Positions 52,288 to 60,715 of a stretch of 64,000 bases of DNA are shown in pieces. The notes beneath the pieces were generated by a model. The model saw only the letters and a program-made list of their open reading frames with translations, had not been told where the DNA came from and did not search any database. Position 1 is the stretch's first letter. Each line of letters starts with the position of its first letter. Origin of the DNA: Rickettsiales bacterium (lineage in GTDB: Bacteria; Pseudomonadota; Alphaproteobacteria; Rickettsiales; SXRF01); contig JAWKXN010000001.1 in NCBI GenBank assembly GCA_041396965.1, positions 620,001 to 684,000 on the forward strand, in the 5' to 3' direction. The position numbers and the translations under genes were made by a program.

Positions 52288-54042
52288 ATGAACATATATA
52301 AAAAAATTAATGATGATGTAAAAAACGCTATCGTTAAACTGCAAAAGGAAAAAACCATTCCTGAGGATTTGGTAACTGATAAGGTTGACGTTGTTCCCAG
52401 CAAAGACATAGCGCATGGTGAGTTAGCTACCAACGTAGCTATGGTGCTTGCCGCTCAGGTAGGTAAAAAACCACGTGAGCTTGCGGAATTATTTGTGTCT
52501 GAATTAAAAAATATTCCAGAAATAGAGAAGTTAGATATAGCCGGAGCTGGTTTTATCAACATGACTTTGCGTATGGATGTATGGCAAAAACAGCTTACCT
52601 ATATCATAGAAAGTGCCGCTACATATGGTAGTTCTGATATTGGGAATGGACGAAAGGTAAATGTGGAATATGTATCCGCCAATCCAACAGGACCAATGCA
52701 TGTAGGGCACGGTAGAGGGGCAGTTTTTGGTGACGCTTTAAGCTCTCTTCTGCAAAAAGCTGGTTATGATATTACCAGAGAATATTATATAAATGACGCT
52801 GGCGCGCAGATAGATAAATTAGCTGATTCGGTTTTCCTGCGTTATCGTGAGGTATGCGGGGAAGATATAGGAGAAATTCCCGAAGGTATGTATCCGGGTG
52901 AATATTTGATTGGAATTGCCGAAGGCGTAAAAAATAAGTATGGTAGTGAGTTGCTTAATAAAAGCCGTGATGAGTGGCTGGATCCGGTAAAAGAATATAC
53001 CATAGGCGCGATAATGGAAATAATCAAAGATGATTTAGCGGCTCTCGGTATAAAGCATGATGTTTTTTCCTCAGAGAAAGCACTTACCAAAGCCGGAAAA
53101 GTAGAAGAGGCACTATCACTTCTTACGGAAAAAGGTCTCATATATGAAGGTGTGCTAGAGCCACCAAAAGGAAAAACACCAGATGATTGGGAGGAGCGTC
53201 CACAAACTTTATTTAAGGCTACTCAGTTTGGTGATGATTGCGACCGCGCGCTTAAAAAATCAGATGGTAACTGGACTTATCTTGCTCCTGATATAGCTTA
53301 TCATTTTGATAAATGTCGGCGTGGTTTTGATTGGCTTATAAATATTTTTGGCGCGGATCATGGTGGATATATTAAAAGACTTAAGGCGGCGGTAAGCGCT
53401 TTTTCTGACAATAAGGTAACGATAGATATAAAGCTTTGCCAACTTGTAAAGTTTTTAAGAGATGGCAATCCAATGAAAATGTCAAAGCGCGCTGGAACTT
53501 TTGTCACAGTGCGTGAGGTAGTGGACGAGGTTGGTAAAGATGTTTTTCGTTTTATAATGCTTACCCGCAAGAATGACGCGCATCTTGATTTTGACCTTGC
53601 TAAGGTTATGGAGCAGTCAAAAGATAATCCGGTATTTTATGTTCAGTACGCTCACGCTCGTACCCGCTCTATATACCGCAATAGTCTTGCTGAACTTCCT
53701 GAGGCGGTGGAGCTTGCCGGAAATCCAAATGATAAAATTTTAAGTAGGTTGTCACATCCAAAGGAAATAGAGATAATTCGTATGATGAGTAATTGGCCAA
53801 GAATAATTGAGTCATCAGCTCATGCTTTAGAGCCACATCGCATAGCATTTTACTTACAAGATTTGGCAGCGAGTTTTCATTCTTTATGGAATCTTGGAAA
53901 TAGTGATAATGATTTACGTTTTATTATTAAAGATGATATAGAACTTACAGCAGCGAGAATCGTTCTTGCCCGTAGCCTATCAATTGTGATAGCTTCCGGT
54001 CTTATAGTACTGGGTGTAGAACCAGCAGAGGAGATGCGGTGA
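52288..54042 (+). CDS. argS: Arginine--tRNA ligase
   Basis: ArgS charges tRNA-Arg. From ATG 52288 it has 584 residues; the upstream in-frame extension from 52246 looks non-coding. Evidence: the Add1-type N-terminal domain with AHGELATNVAMVLAAQVGKKPRELAE, the HIGH motif NPTGPMHVGHGRG (about 131-143), DVFSSEKALT, FGADHGGYIKRL (about 352-363), the KMSK-like MKMSKRAGTFVT (about 392-403), and the C-terminal all-helical anticodon domain (DALR). The SPOR gene start overlaps the stop by one base (TGATG). Confidence 0.97.
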   Translation: MNIYKKINDDVKNAIVKLQKEKTIPEDLVTDKVDVVPSKDIAHGELATNVAMVLAAQVGKKPRELAELFVSELKNIPEIEKLDIAGAGFINMTLRMDVWQKQLTYIIESAATYGSSDIGNGRKVNVEYVSANPTGPMHVGHGRGAVFGDALSSLLQKAGYDITREYYINDAGAQIDKLADSVFLRYREVCGEDIGEIPEGMYPGEYLIGIAEGVKNKYGSELLNKSRDEWLDPVKEYTIGAIMEIIKDDLAALGIKHDVFSSEKALTKAGKVEEALSLLTEKGLIYEGVLEPPKGKTPDDWEERPQTLFKATQFGDDCDRALKKSDGNWTYLAPDIAYHFDKCRRGFDWLINIFGADHGGYIKRLKAAVSAFSDNKVTIDIKLCQLVKFLRDGNPMKMSKRAGTFVTVREVVDEVGKDVFRFIMLTRKNDAHLDFDLAKVMEQSKDNPVFYVQYAHARTRSIYRNSLAELPEAVELAGNPNDKILSRLSHPKEIEIIRMMSNWPRIIESSAHALEPHRIAFYLQDLAASFHSLWNLGNSDNDLRFIIKDDIELTAARIVLARSLSIVIASGLIVLGVEPAEEMR

Positions 54043-54788
54043 TGAGTGAAAATGATGACTATCTGGAACATGAAAGTAAAATATCAAAATGGATTCCGCC
54101 ACTTGTTTTAATAAGTGCCATAGTGGGCTTTGTTTGCCTTGCTTGGTATGCCTATGATATAGGAAAACAATCCGCCACTGAGGAGGATTTGTTGGTTATA
54201 GAAGCATCAGACGAGCCAATAAAGGAAGTGCCGTTAGACCCAGGTGGCATGAAATTCCCTAATCAGGATAAAACAGTGTTTGATACTTTCTCTAAAGATA
54301 ATACGACAGCGAAAGTAGAGCGTATTATGCCACCTCCAGAGGAGCCGGTAAGCAAAAAGGAAATATTAGATACCATATCTTCTAAGCCTGTTGATGATTC
54401 CTCTAAAGACAAAGTTATTGATGAGGTTAGCGATAAAATAGAGTTCGTGGATAAAAAATCTGACGATATAGCTGATAAGGTAAAAATTGATAAGGAAGAG
54501 CCAGCGAAGCAAGTCGTAGAAAAGAAGGTAGAGAAATTACTTAACACTGGAAAAGAACAGATTCAGCTAGGAGCTTATACCAGCAAAGCCGAAGCGGTTA
54601 GTGCTTGGAAAAAAATTAGCGGTAAATTCTCATCACTAAAAAAATACTCACCTGTTTATATGGCGGTGAATGTGAAGGGTAAAACCTTGTATCGTTTGCG
54701 AGTTAAAGGATTTCCTAACAAGAATGAGGCTTCTTATTTTTGTAGGACATTATCCAAAAAAGGACAGCCTTGTTTTTACGTGAAATAA
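54042..54788 (+). CDS. SPOR-domain protein
   Basis: The 248-residue protein has one N-terminal membrane helix (about residues 20-41), a long Asp/Lys/Val-rich periplasmic spacer (about 45-170), and a C-terminal SPOR domain beginning IQLGAYTSKAEAVSAWKKIS (about 173-192) and ending GFPNKNEASYFCRTLSKKGQPCFYV. SPOR domains bind denuded septal peptidoglycan, so a cell-division or envelope role is likely. Position between argS and nagZ is typical of alphaproteobacteria. Start ATG 54042 overlaps the argS stop. Confidence 0.9.
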   Translation: MSENDDYLEHESKISKWIPPLVLISAIVGFVCLAWYAYDIGKQSATEEDLLVIEASDEPIKEVPLDPGGMKFPNQDKTVFDTFSKDNTTAKVERIMPPPEEPVSKKEILDTISSKPVDDSSKDKVIDEVSDKIEFVDKKSDDIADKVKIDKEEPAKQVVEKKVEKLLNTGKEQIQLGAYTSKAEAVSAWKKISGKFSSLKKYSPVYMAVNVKGKTLYRLRVKGFPNKNEASYFCRTLSKKGQPCFYVK

Positions 54789-54807
54789 TACAGTAAACCA
54801 ACTATAT

Positions 54808-55770
54808 ATGAGCCTTTCTTCAGTAATTTTTGGTCTGTCCGGTACTTCTCTAACGCCGGATGAGATAAGTTTTTTTTCAGAAATAAAACCGTTTGGTTAT
54901 ATTCTGTTCACAAGAAATTGTGATGACGAACGGCAGATAAGAGAGCTAACTGACCAGTTGCGAGAGCTATCAGGACGTGATGATCTGCCGATACTAATAG
55001 ATCAGGAAGGCGGCAGGGTAGCACGTCTTAAACCACCGTGTTTCCCAGAATTTCCACCAGCCAGCAAATTCGCTCTTATGGCAGAAAAAAATATTGGGGA
55101 AGCAGAGAAAGCGACTTACGAAAACGCTAAAAAAATAGCGGAACTCCTATTATCTCTAGGTATAACCGTAAATTGCGCTCCAGTCGCTGATATTCCGGCG
55201 GAAGGCGCTCACGATATTATCGGTGATAGAGCCTTTGGGAAAAATCATGAGCAGGTGATAAAACTAGCGAAAGCTCAGGCGCACGGACTGATGGATGGTG
55301 GAGTGGTGCCTATAATAAAACACATACCAGGTCATGGACGAGCGTTTTCTGACAGTCACCATGAATTGCCAGTAGTTGATACTAATATAGATATACTTCG
55401 TCAGTCAGATTTTATGCCGTTTAAGGCTTTGTCCTATCTTCCAGCGGCAATGACCGCTCATATTTTATATAGTGATATTGATAGCGAGAATATCGCCACT
55501 ACCTCAGAAAAAATAATAAGTATGATCCGTAGTGAAATAGGGTTTGATGGGTTGCTGATGTCTGATGATCTATCTATGAAAGCTATGCGTGGCGATTTTT
55601 CTGAGCGGACAAGAAACGCGCTTGCTGCTGGATGCGACGTTGTCCTGCATTGTAACGGCGATATGGAAGAAATGAAAATGGTAGCGAAAGAACTACGACC
55701 ACTTTCCGGTAAATCGCTAGAAAGAGCGGAAAATATGGTTGATGTCGCTAATAAAAAAACTAAGGCATGA
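54808..55770 (+). CDS. nagZ: Beta-N-acetylhexosaminidase (peptidoglycan recycling)
   Basis: NagZ removes N-acetylglucosamine from anhydromuropeptides in the cytoplasm. The 320-residue protein shows GYILFTRNCDD, LIDQEGGRVARLKPP (about 61-75), NCAPVADIP, IGDRAFG, IIKHIPGHGRAFSDSHHELP (about 169-188; the K-H-x-P-G-H-G catalytic dyad loop), and MSDDLSMKAMRGDF (about 250-263) with the nucleophilic aspartate. Family GH3, single-domain length. It closes the argS-SPOR-nagZ run; scpA, often next in alphaproteobacteria, is absent here. Confidence 0.95.
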   Translation: MSLSSVIFGLSGTSLTPDEISFFSEIKPFGYILFTRNCDDERQIRELTDQLRELSGRDDLPILIDQEGGRVARLKPPCFPEFPPASKFALMAEKNIGEAEKATYENAKKIAELLLSLGITVNCAPVADIPAEGAHDIIGDRAFGKNHEQVIKLAKAQAHGLMDGGVVPIIKHIPGHGRAFSDSHHELPVVDTNIDILRQSDFMPFKALSYLPAAMTAHILYSDIDSENIATTSEKIISMIRSEIGFDGLLMSDDLSMKAMRGDFSERTRNALAAGCDVVLHCNGDMEEMKMVAKELRPLSGKSLERAENMVDVANKKTKA

Positions 55771-55787
55771 GCATAACGCCAACAATC

Positions 55788-55826
55788 CCCTCTCCCTTTG
55801 GGAGAGGGCTAGGGTGAGGGGGTTTT
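55788..55826 (+). terminator. Terminator / REP-like hairpin after nagZ
   Basis: CCCTCTCCC-TTT-GGGAGAGGG is a perfect nine-pair hairpin, followed by CTAGGGTGAGGGGGTTTTT. The same style of CCCTCTCCC/GGGAGAGGG.TAGGGTGAGGG sequence recurs in many proteobacterial genomes as a repeated hairpin. It separates nagZ from the convergent gene. Confidence 0.75.
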
Positions 55827-55835
55827 TATGTTATC

Positions 55836-56681
55836 TCATTTGACTATAAAAGTCTTTATCAGTTTAATAATTTTTTCTTTTATATCTTCCTTATTCTTAT
55901 TAGATGGCAATCTATAACGTACGTAAATATTATCATTCACCTTTACGGTTTGTTGCAAGTATCCATTGTTTAGAACATTCTTATTATTTGAGTTAACACT
56001 CTTAAAAGTTGGTATTTCTATAGGTGTACCATCAGCATATTCTAGCTTTGGTTTTATATATTTCTCGTCTGTAATATATTCATATTTCTTACACGTTTTG
56101 TATTTTTCGCTTATATATGTATCTTGTGTTTCTTTTAAGAATATACTGCAATAATTCTCTAATGCTTTTTTGTTTATAATCTCTATACTTATTATTTTGT
56201 CTTTTAACTCTTTAATAAGTTCACCTGCGGGAGGAGGTGTAGGTAAAGGAGGAGGACACACTTCATTTTTTTTGAGTAATTCCTCACATTTTTTTGAGTC
56301 ATCTTTTAAGATAGCCTCATATTCATCAGTCAATTTTTTCTTTTTTTCCTTTGAGTATGGCTTGAATATTTTTATATTCTCTACATCCATATAATCTATA
56401 AAAAATCCTTTATAATCCTGTTCTATTTTTTCTTTGTATTTTATTGCTGGCTCAATATTAGGATATGTCACATACACCGAACTATTAAAAATGGTTCTAT
56501 AGTAATTATCATATGGCGAATATACTAAGTATTTTTCTGGTATGCGAAGAAATATTTCGCTGCTACTTACCTCCACGAGTTTATCGCTGTCATTTATCCT
56601 TGTAATTTGCATCATAGGAACGTATCCAAACGCAATCTCTGGGAATATGAGCATAAATATAAAAAAACATTTTTTCAGCAT
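55836..56681 (-). CDS. Hypothetical secreted protein with proline-rich linker
   Basis: I do not recognise this 281-residue protein. It starts with a clear signal peptide (LKKCFFIFMLIFPEIAFG, cleavage plausible after FG). The mature part is Lys/Tyr/Ile-rich. A Pro-rich segment CPPPLPTPPPAGEL lies around residues 141-154, and cysteines flank the region (about 132, 141, 177, 198), so periplasmic disulfides are possible. The end is basic and helical. ATG 56681 is preferred over ATG 56696, which abuts the argG stop. It is probably read with argG. No homologous domain suggests itself. Confidence 0.6.
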   Translation of the reverse strand: MLKKCFFIFMLIFPEIAFGYVPMMQITRINDSDKLVEVSSSEIFLRIPEKYLVYSPYDNYYRTIFNSSVYVTYPNIEPAIKYKEKIEQDYKGFFIDYMDVENIKIFKPYSKEKKKKLTDEYEAILKDDSKKCEELLKKNEVCPPPLPTPPPAGELIKELKDKIISIEIINKKALENYCSIFLKETQDTYISEKYKTCKKYEYITDEKYIKPKLEYADGTPIEIPTFKSVNSNNKNVLNNGYLQQTVKVNDNIYVRYRLPSNKNKEDIKEKIIKLIKTFIVK

Positions 56682-56696
56682 ACTATAATTACCCAT

Positions 56697-57899
56697 CTAT
56701 CTTTTCAATAACCGTAATCTCAAAGCGTTTAGTTTGATAAATCCGGCGGCATCTTTCTGATCATAAGCTCCGGCGTCATCCTCAAAAGTCACGTGTTTTT
56801 CACTATATAGTGATTTTTCTGACTTACGACCATCAACAGACACGCTACCTTTATAAAGTTTCAGGCGGACAGTGCCGCTTACATTATCCTGTGACTTATC
56901 AATCAAAGCTTGCAGCATTTCTCGCTCAGGACTCCACCAGTAACCATTATAAATAAGCTCGGCGTAACGTGGCATTATCTCATCTTTAAGATGAGCGGCT
57001 CCTCTGTCCAGTGTCAGACTTTCAATAGCCCGATGAGCGGCAAGCAGGATAGTGCCACCCGGTGTCTCATAGATCCCTCGTGATTTCATCCCGACATAAC
57101 GGTTTTCAACCAGGTCAAGCCTACCTATACCGTTTTCACCACCTAGCCTGTTTAGTTCTGTAAGCAAAGTTGCCGGTGACATTTTTTTACCATTAACAGC
57201 GACAGCATCGCCACGCGCGAATTCTACCTCAATAAATGTTGGGTTATCAGGAGCGTTTTCCGGTGATACGGAACGCAGGAACATATCCTCATGCGGTGCC
57301 TGCCATGGATCTTCCAGTATTTTTCCCTCATAAGAAATATGCAACAAATTCGCATCAGTTGAATAGGGGGCTTCACCTCGCTTATCCTTAGTGATAGGTA
57401 TCTGGTGTTTTTCCGCGTATTCAATCAGTTTAGTGCGGCTGGTTAAATCCCACTGCCGCCATGGGGCGATAACTTTAATGTCAGGTTTTAGGGCATAATA
57501 GCCAAGCTCAAAACGTACCTGATCATTACCCTTACCAGTCGCACCATGCGCTACCGCGTCAGCTCCGGTTTTTATGGCTATATCAATTTGTTTTTTAGAG
57601 ATAAGCGGACGAGCGATGGACGTTCCCAGCAGATACACACCCTCATAAACCGTATTAGCGCGGAACATAGGAAATACATAGTCACGGACAAATTCCTCAC
57701 GCAGATCCTCAATGAATATTTCTTTAGCGCCCATCATCTCAGCTTTTTTACGGGCAGGCTCAACCTCCTCGCCCTGACCAAGATCGGCAGTGAATGTTAC
57801 AACCTCACAGCCATATTCTTCTTGCAGCCATTTAAGGATAATTGAGGTGTCCAGCCCGCCGGAATAGGCAAGCACCACTTTTTTTATTTTTTGTGTCAT
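56697..57899 (-). CDS. argG: Argininosuccinate synthase
   Basis: ArgG joins citrulline and aspartate with ATP, continuing the pathway of argD and argF in this window. The 400-residue protein has the PP-loop [20 protein letters not shown] (about 8-27), [17 protein letters not shown] (about 91-107), [13 protein letters not shown] (about 115-127), and the substrate-binding [13 protein letters not shown] region. ATG 57899, with AGGA seven bases upstream, is chosen over an ATG ten codons earlier. The gene diverges from the second higBA module. Confidence 0.97.
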   Translation of the reverse strand: MTQKIKKVVLAYSGGLDTSIILKWLQEEYGCEVVTFTADLGQGEEVEPARKKAEMMGAKEIFIEDLREEFVRDYVFPMFRANTVYEGVYLLGTSIARPLISKKQIDIAIKTGADAVAHGATGKGNDQVRFELGYYALKPDIKVIAPWRQWDLTSRTKLIEYAEKHQIPITKDKRGEAPYSTDANLLHISYEGKILEDPWQAPHEDMFLRSVSPENAPDNPTFIEVEFARGDAVAVNGKKMSPATLLTELNRLGGENGIGRLDLVENRYVGMKSRGIYETPGGTILLAAHRAIESLTLDRGAAHLKDEIMPRYAELIYNGYWWSPEREMLQALIDKSQDNVSGTVRLKLYKGSVSVDGRKSEKSLYSEKHVTFEDDAGAYDQKDAAGFIKLNALRLRLLKR

Positions 57900-57957
57900 G
57901 GAATGTCCTGAATTAACAATTATTGCCAATATTTAATGTCAGGAAACTATATCAACA

Positions 57958-57973
57958 CTTGAAAAAGCGCAAG
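57958..57973 (+). repeat. Direct repeat flanking higBA copy 2 (left)
   Basis: The 16-base sequence CTTGAAAAAGCGCAAG recurs at 58821-58836 on the same strand, 863 bases away, on the far side of higBA. Similarity extends weakly on both sides. The sequence itself can form a CTTG/CAAG hairpin. Confidence 0.7.
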
Positions 57974-58041
57974 AGATACTGTTTGTTATTGAAAGCTGGG
58001 GCATTATATGGTACATTAGGGTGATTAATATGATATAATAA

Positions 58042-58320
58042 ATGATAAAATCTTTTGAACATAAAGGGTTACGAAAATTCTGGGAGACAGGTTCTACCGC
58101 TGGTATTCAGAATTCTCACTCCGGGAAGTTACGTCTTATTTTACAAAGGATTGATGCTGCTTATAAAGTGCAGGATGTTAATTTTCATGGAGCTAGGCTT
58201 CACCAATTAAAAGGTAATATGAAGTCTTTATGGTCAGTTACCGTAAATGGTAATTGGCGTATTACTTTTAGGTTTGAGGATGGGAACGCTTACATAGTAA
58301 ATTATGTTGATTATCATTAA
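58042..58320 (+). CDS. higB: HigB-type toxin of the RelE/ParE superfamily (copy 2)
   Basis: The 92-residue protein is clearly homologous to the toxin at 7423: KGLRKFWETGSTAGIQ, LHQLKGNMKSLWSVTVNGNWRITFRFEDGNAYIVNYVDYH. The basic and aromatic residues of the HigB active surface are kept. A possible promoter is TTGTTA (57983-57988), 16 bases, TATATG (58005-58010). Unlike copy 1, no strong palindromic operator is visible. The antitoxin follows 17 bases after the stop. Confidence 0.92.
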   Translation: MIKSFEHKGLRKFWETGSTAGIQNSHSGKLRLILQRIDAAYKVQDVNFHGARLHQLKGNMKSLWSVTVNGNWRITFRFEDGNAYIVNYVDYH

Positions 58321-58337
58321 ATATTAAAGGATTAAAA

Positions 58338-58655
58338 ATGGTCACAAGACAATATAACCCGCCACACCCCGGAGAAATCCTATGGGAGCTTGATATGCGA
58401 CCTTCTGGTCTTACCATAAAAGAAGTAGCTGATAGATTAGGAGTTGACCGTAAAACTGTATCACGTATCGTAAATGGTCATACTGGAATATCACCGGAAA
58501 TGGCTATATTACTTGGTAGAGCTTTTAATACTAGTCCTGAGTTGTGGATTAATATGCAGCGTAATTATGATCTATGGCATGCTGGTAGGAGAATAAAGAA
58601 AAAAATTAGTAATATAAAACCATTTTTTATAGAAAATACTGTTCATTCAATCTGA
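58338..58655 (+). CDS. higA: HigA-type XRE antitoxin (copy 2)
   Basis: The 105-residue protein has YNPPHPGEILWELDMRPSGLTIKEVADRLGVDRKTVSRIVNGHTGISPEM: the HigA-type start and the helix-turn-helix. It continues AILLGRAFNTSPELWINMQRNYDLWHA, close to copy 1 at 7716. AAAGGA precedes the ATG. The C-terminus is basic and then ends V-H-S-I. It should neutralise the preceding toxin. Confidence 0.92.
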   Translation: MVTRQYNPPHPGEILWELDMRPSGLTIKEVADRLGVDRKTVSRIVNGHTGISPEMAILLGRAFNTSPELWINMQRNYDLWHAGRRIKKKISNIKPFFIENTVHSI

Positions 58656-58717
58656 CAAGTTGTAGCTATATAGTTAGTTGTAAATAATTGTTCATATATT
58701 TTTATCATTCTACTGGT

Positions 58718-58768
58718 TGCTTACTGGTCGTGTCGAAGCTCAAAGGTCATAGGATGAGGAGCGACAGA
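58718..58768 (+). repeat. Fragment related to the REP-like dispersed element
   Basis: TGGTCGTG, CGAAGCTCAAAG and TAGGA-GAGGA segments resemble parts of the long element at 40551-40788. It lies in the 203-base gap between higBA copy 2 and malonyl-CoA decarboxylase, inside the direct-repeat-bounded segment. No gene is seen in this gap. Confidence 0.4.
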
Positions 58769-58820
58769 GGTGATAAAAACGTATAAATGTCGTTTGTAAT
58801 TATTCTTAGTTTTGATAACG

Positions 58821-58836
58821 CTTGAAAAAGCGCAAG
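58821..58836 (+). repeat. Direct repeat flanking higBA copy 2 (right)
   Basis: Identical 16-base partner of 57958-57973. Here the preceding base pair extends it to CGCTT-GAAA-AAGCG, a small hairpin. It lies 22 bases before the malonyl-CoA decarboxylase ATG. Confidence 0.7.
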
Positions 58837-58858
58837 GAATATAGCTATATATGTCGCT

Positions 58859-60277
58859 ATGAAAGAAGCCGCTAAAGAAATACCTAAAGAAAAGGAAAAT
58901 ACAGATTTTCTGCCTTCCGCTAGCCTGTCTTCTTTGCGTAGGCGCACAGTGGTAAGTGTTCTGCGCGCGTGGAGGGAGATAGAAGGGCTAGCACGCCACG
59001 TGGTTTCTCACGATATACGTCCATCCGTGCCGAAAGAAGATGGTGATCTGCTTCTTGAGCAGATGCGCCAATGTCTAAATAGCAAAGGAGGGGAGGTTAC
59101 GGCAAGAGCGCATACTGCCGATCTGGGTCGGATATATCTAAAACTTAATGAAACCGGACGGGTAAAATTCCTTAAAATGCTCGCTGAGGAGTTCGCGCCT
59201 GACACCAGCAAAATAGAAGAGCTTTGCGCTAGCTATAAATCTGGCTCTAGCGACAGTGAGAAACTATCTGTAGAGATCGCCATGCGTAAGGCTCTAATCA
59301 CGCCAAGAAGCATAATATTACGCCAATTTACTGACTTGCCTGATGGTTTTCAATTTTTGATTAATATGAGATCTGACCTGCTGCCGATAATAGGTGATGA
59401 TGTCGCCCTTAAAGGCTTAGAGTATGATTTGAAATCCATATTATTCTCATGGTTTGATATTGGTTTGCTTGATATGCGGGAGATTACTTGGCAATCACCG
59501 GCGGCTCTTCTTGAGAAGTTGATTGAGTACGAGGCAGTACATAGGGTTTCCTCATGGGATGATCTTAAAAATCGTCTTGATTCTGATCGGCGAGTTTTCG
59601 CGTTTTTCCATAATAAAATGCCACTTGAGCCACTAATCTTTGTCCATGTGGCTTTGGTTAAAGGTATGAGTAATAATATTCAGAAATTATTGGATCAAAC
59701 AGATCCCGTAACCGATAATAAAGAAGCTGACACCGCGATTTTCTATTCAATATCAAACGCTCAAAAAGGGCTTGTTGGGATTAGCTTTGGCAATTTTTTG
59801 ATTAAACGAGTAGTTGGTAAACTATCATTAGAGCTTAAAAATATCAAGACGTTCGCTACGTTGTCACCTATTCCAAATTTTCGTAATTGGTTAAGTAAAG
59901 AACTTGAGAAAACTGATAGTAAATTGTTGGGTAAAGAGGAGAGAGATACTCTGCAATCTCTTGGTAAGGAATGGTATAAAGACAAGAAACTCCCAGAGGA
60001 ATTAAAGCCGTTATTACTTCGCCTATGCGCTCATTATCTAATGAATGAAAAGAGAAAAGACAGACCTCTTGATCCGGTATGTAACTTTCATCTTTCTAAT
60101 GGCGCTAGGCTTGAGCGGATAAATTGGCTTGCTGATATATCTGAAAAAGGTCTCAGGCAGTCAGCCGGAATGATGGTTAATTACTATTACAAATTATCTG
60201 ATATAGACGATAATCATGAGGCATTTATGAGCAAGGGTAAGGTAGTCGCGTCAAAAAGTGTGAAGGGTTTGCTCTAG
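58859..60277 (+). CDS. Malonyl-CoA decarboxylase
   Basis: The enzyme converts malonyl-CoA to acetyl-CoA. The 472-residue protein carries the family's blocks: ITWQSPAALLEKLIEYEAVH and SWDDLKNRLDSDRRVFAFFH (about 211-250), PLEPLIFVHVAL (about 255-266), FYSISNAQKGLVGISFGNFLIKRVV (about 294-318), LKTFATLSPIP-like KTFATLSPIPNFRNWL (about 331-346), and the C-terminal FHLSNGARLERINWLADISEKGLRQSAGMMVNYYY with conserved His and Tyr. The N-terminal 30 residues are polar. No ribosome site close to the ATG is apparent. No malonate transport or activation genes lie nearby. Confidence 0.92.
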   Translation: MKEAAKEIPKEKENTDFLPSASLSSLRRRTVVSVLRAWREIEGLARHVVSHDIRPSVPKEDGDLLLEQMRQCLNSKGGEVTARAHTADLGRIYLKLNETGRVKFLKMLAEEFAPDTSKIEELCASYKSGSSDSEKLSVEIAMRKALITPRSIILRQFTDLPDGFQFLINMRSDLLPIIGDDVALKGLEYDLKSILFSWFDIGLLDMREITWQSPAALLEKLIEYEAVHRVSSWDDLKNRLDSDRRVFAFFHNKMPLEPLIFVHVALVKGMSNNIQKLLDQTDPVTDNKEADTAIFYSISNAQKGLVGISFGNFLIKRVVGKLSLELKNIKTFATLSPIPNFRNWLSKELEKTDSKLLGKEERDTLQSLGKEWYKDKKLPEELKPLLLRLCAHYLMNEKRKDRPLDPVCNFHLSNGARLERINWLADISEKGLRQSAGMMVNYYYKLSDIDDNHEAFMSKGKVVASKSVKGLL

Positions 60278-60406
60278 TTTTTTGTTCCTAGTTAATCAAA
60301 AATTAGTTGCGATATTGCTGTTGAATAGATAGACAATTACCTATATGTTATCTCCTCATATCATGCTAATACCGTCTAAAAATAAATTATAAAAAAGGTA
60401 AAATAA

Positions 60407-60691
60407 ATGGCTTCAGAAAAATCACAAAATATTCAGGACGTATTTCTTAACACATTGCGTAAGAAACGCGTTCCTGTTACGGTTTTTCTGTCTAACGGTG
60501 TAAAATTACAAGGAAATATTACAGCGTTTGATAATTTTTCAGTGCTACTTCGTAGAGGCGCTCAGGTACAACTTGTCTACAAACATACGATAGCGACTAT
60601 AGTTCCCGCTGGTGCTGTGGTTCTTCATGAGGAAGAAGTTAAGGAATCAGTCTCTGTGCCTATGAGTGCGCAAGAATTTGAAATGGCATAG
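60407..60691 (+). CDS. hfq: RNA chaperone Hfq
   Basis: Hfq forms a hexameric Sm-like ring that pairs small RNAs with mRNAs. The 94-residue protein has both Sm motifs: [36 protein letters not shown] and [14 protein letters not shown], where Y-K-H is the proximal-face uridine-binding signature. The C-terminal tail is short. It precedes hflX, the conserved hfq-hflX pair, with a 24-base gap. Confidence 0.98.
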   Translation: MASEKSQNIQDVFLNTLRKKRVPVTVFLSNGVKLQGNITAFDNFSVLLRRGAQVQLVYKHTIATIVPAGAVVLHEEEVKESVSVPMSAQEFEMA

Positions 60692-60715
60692 ATTTGTTGA
60701 GGGGATTTTAATATA

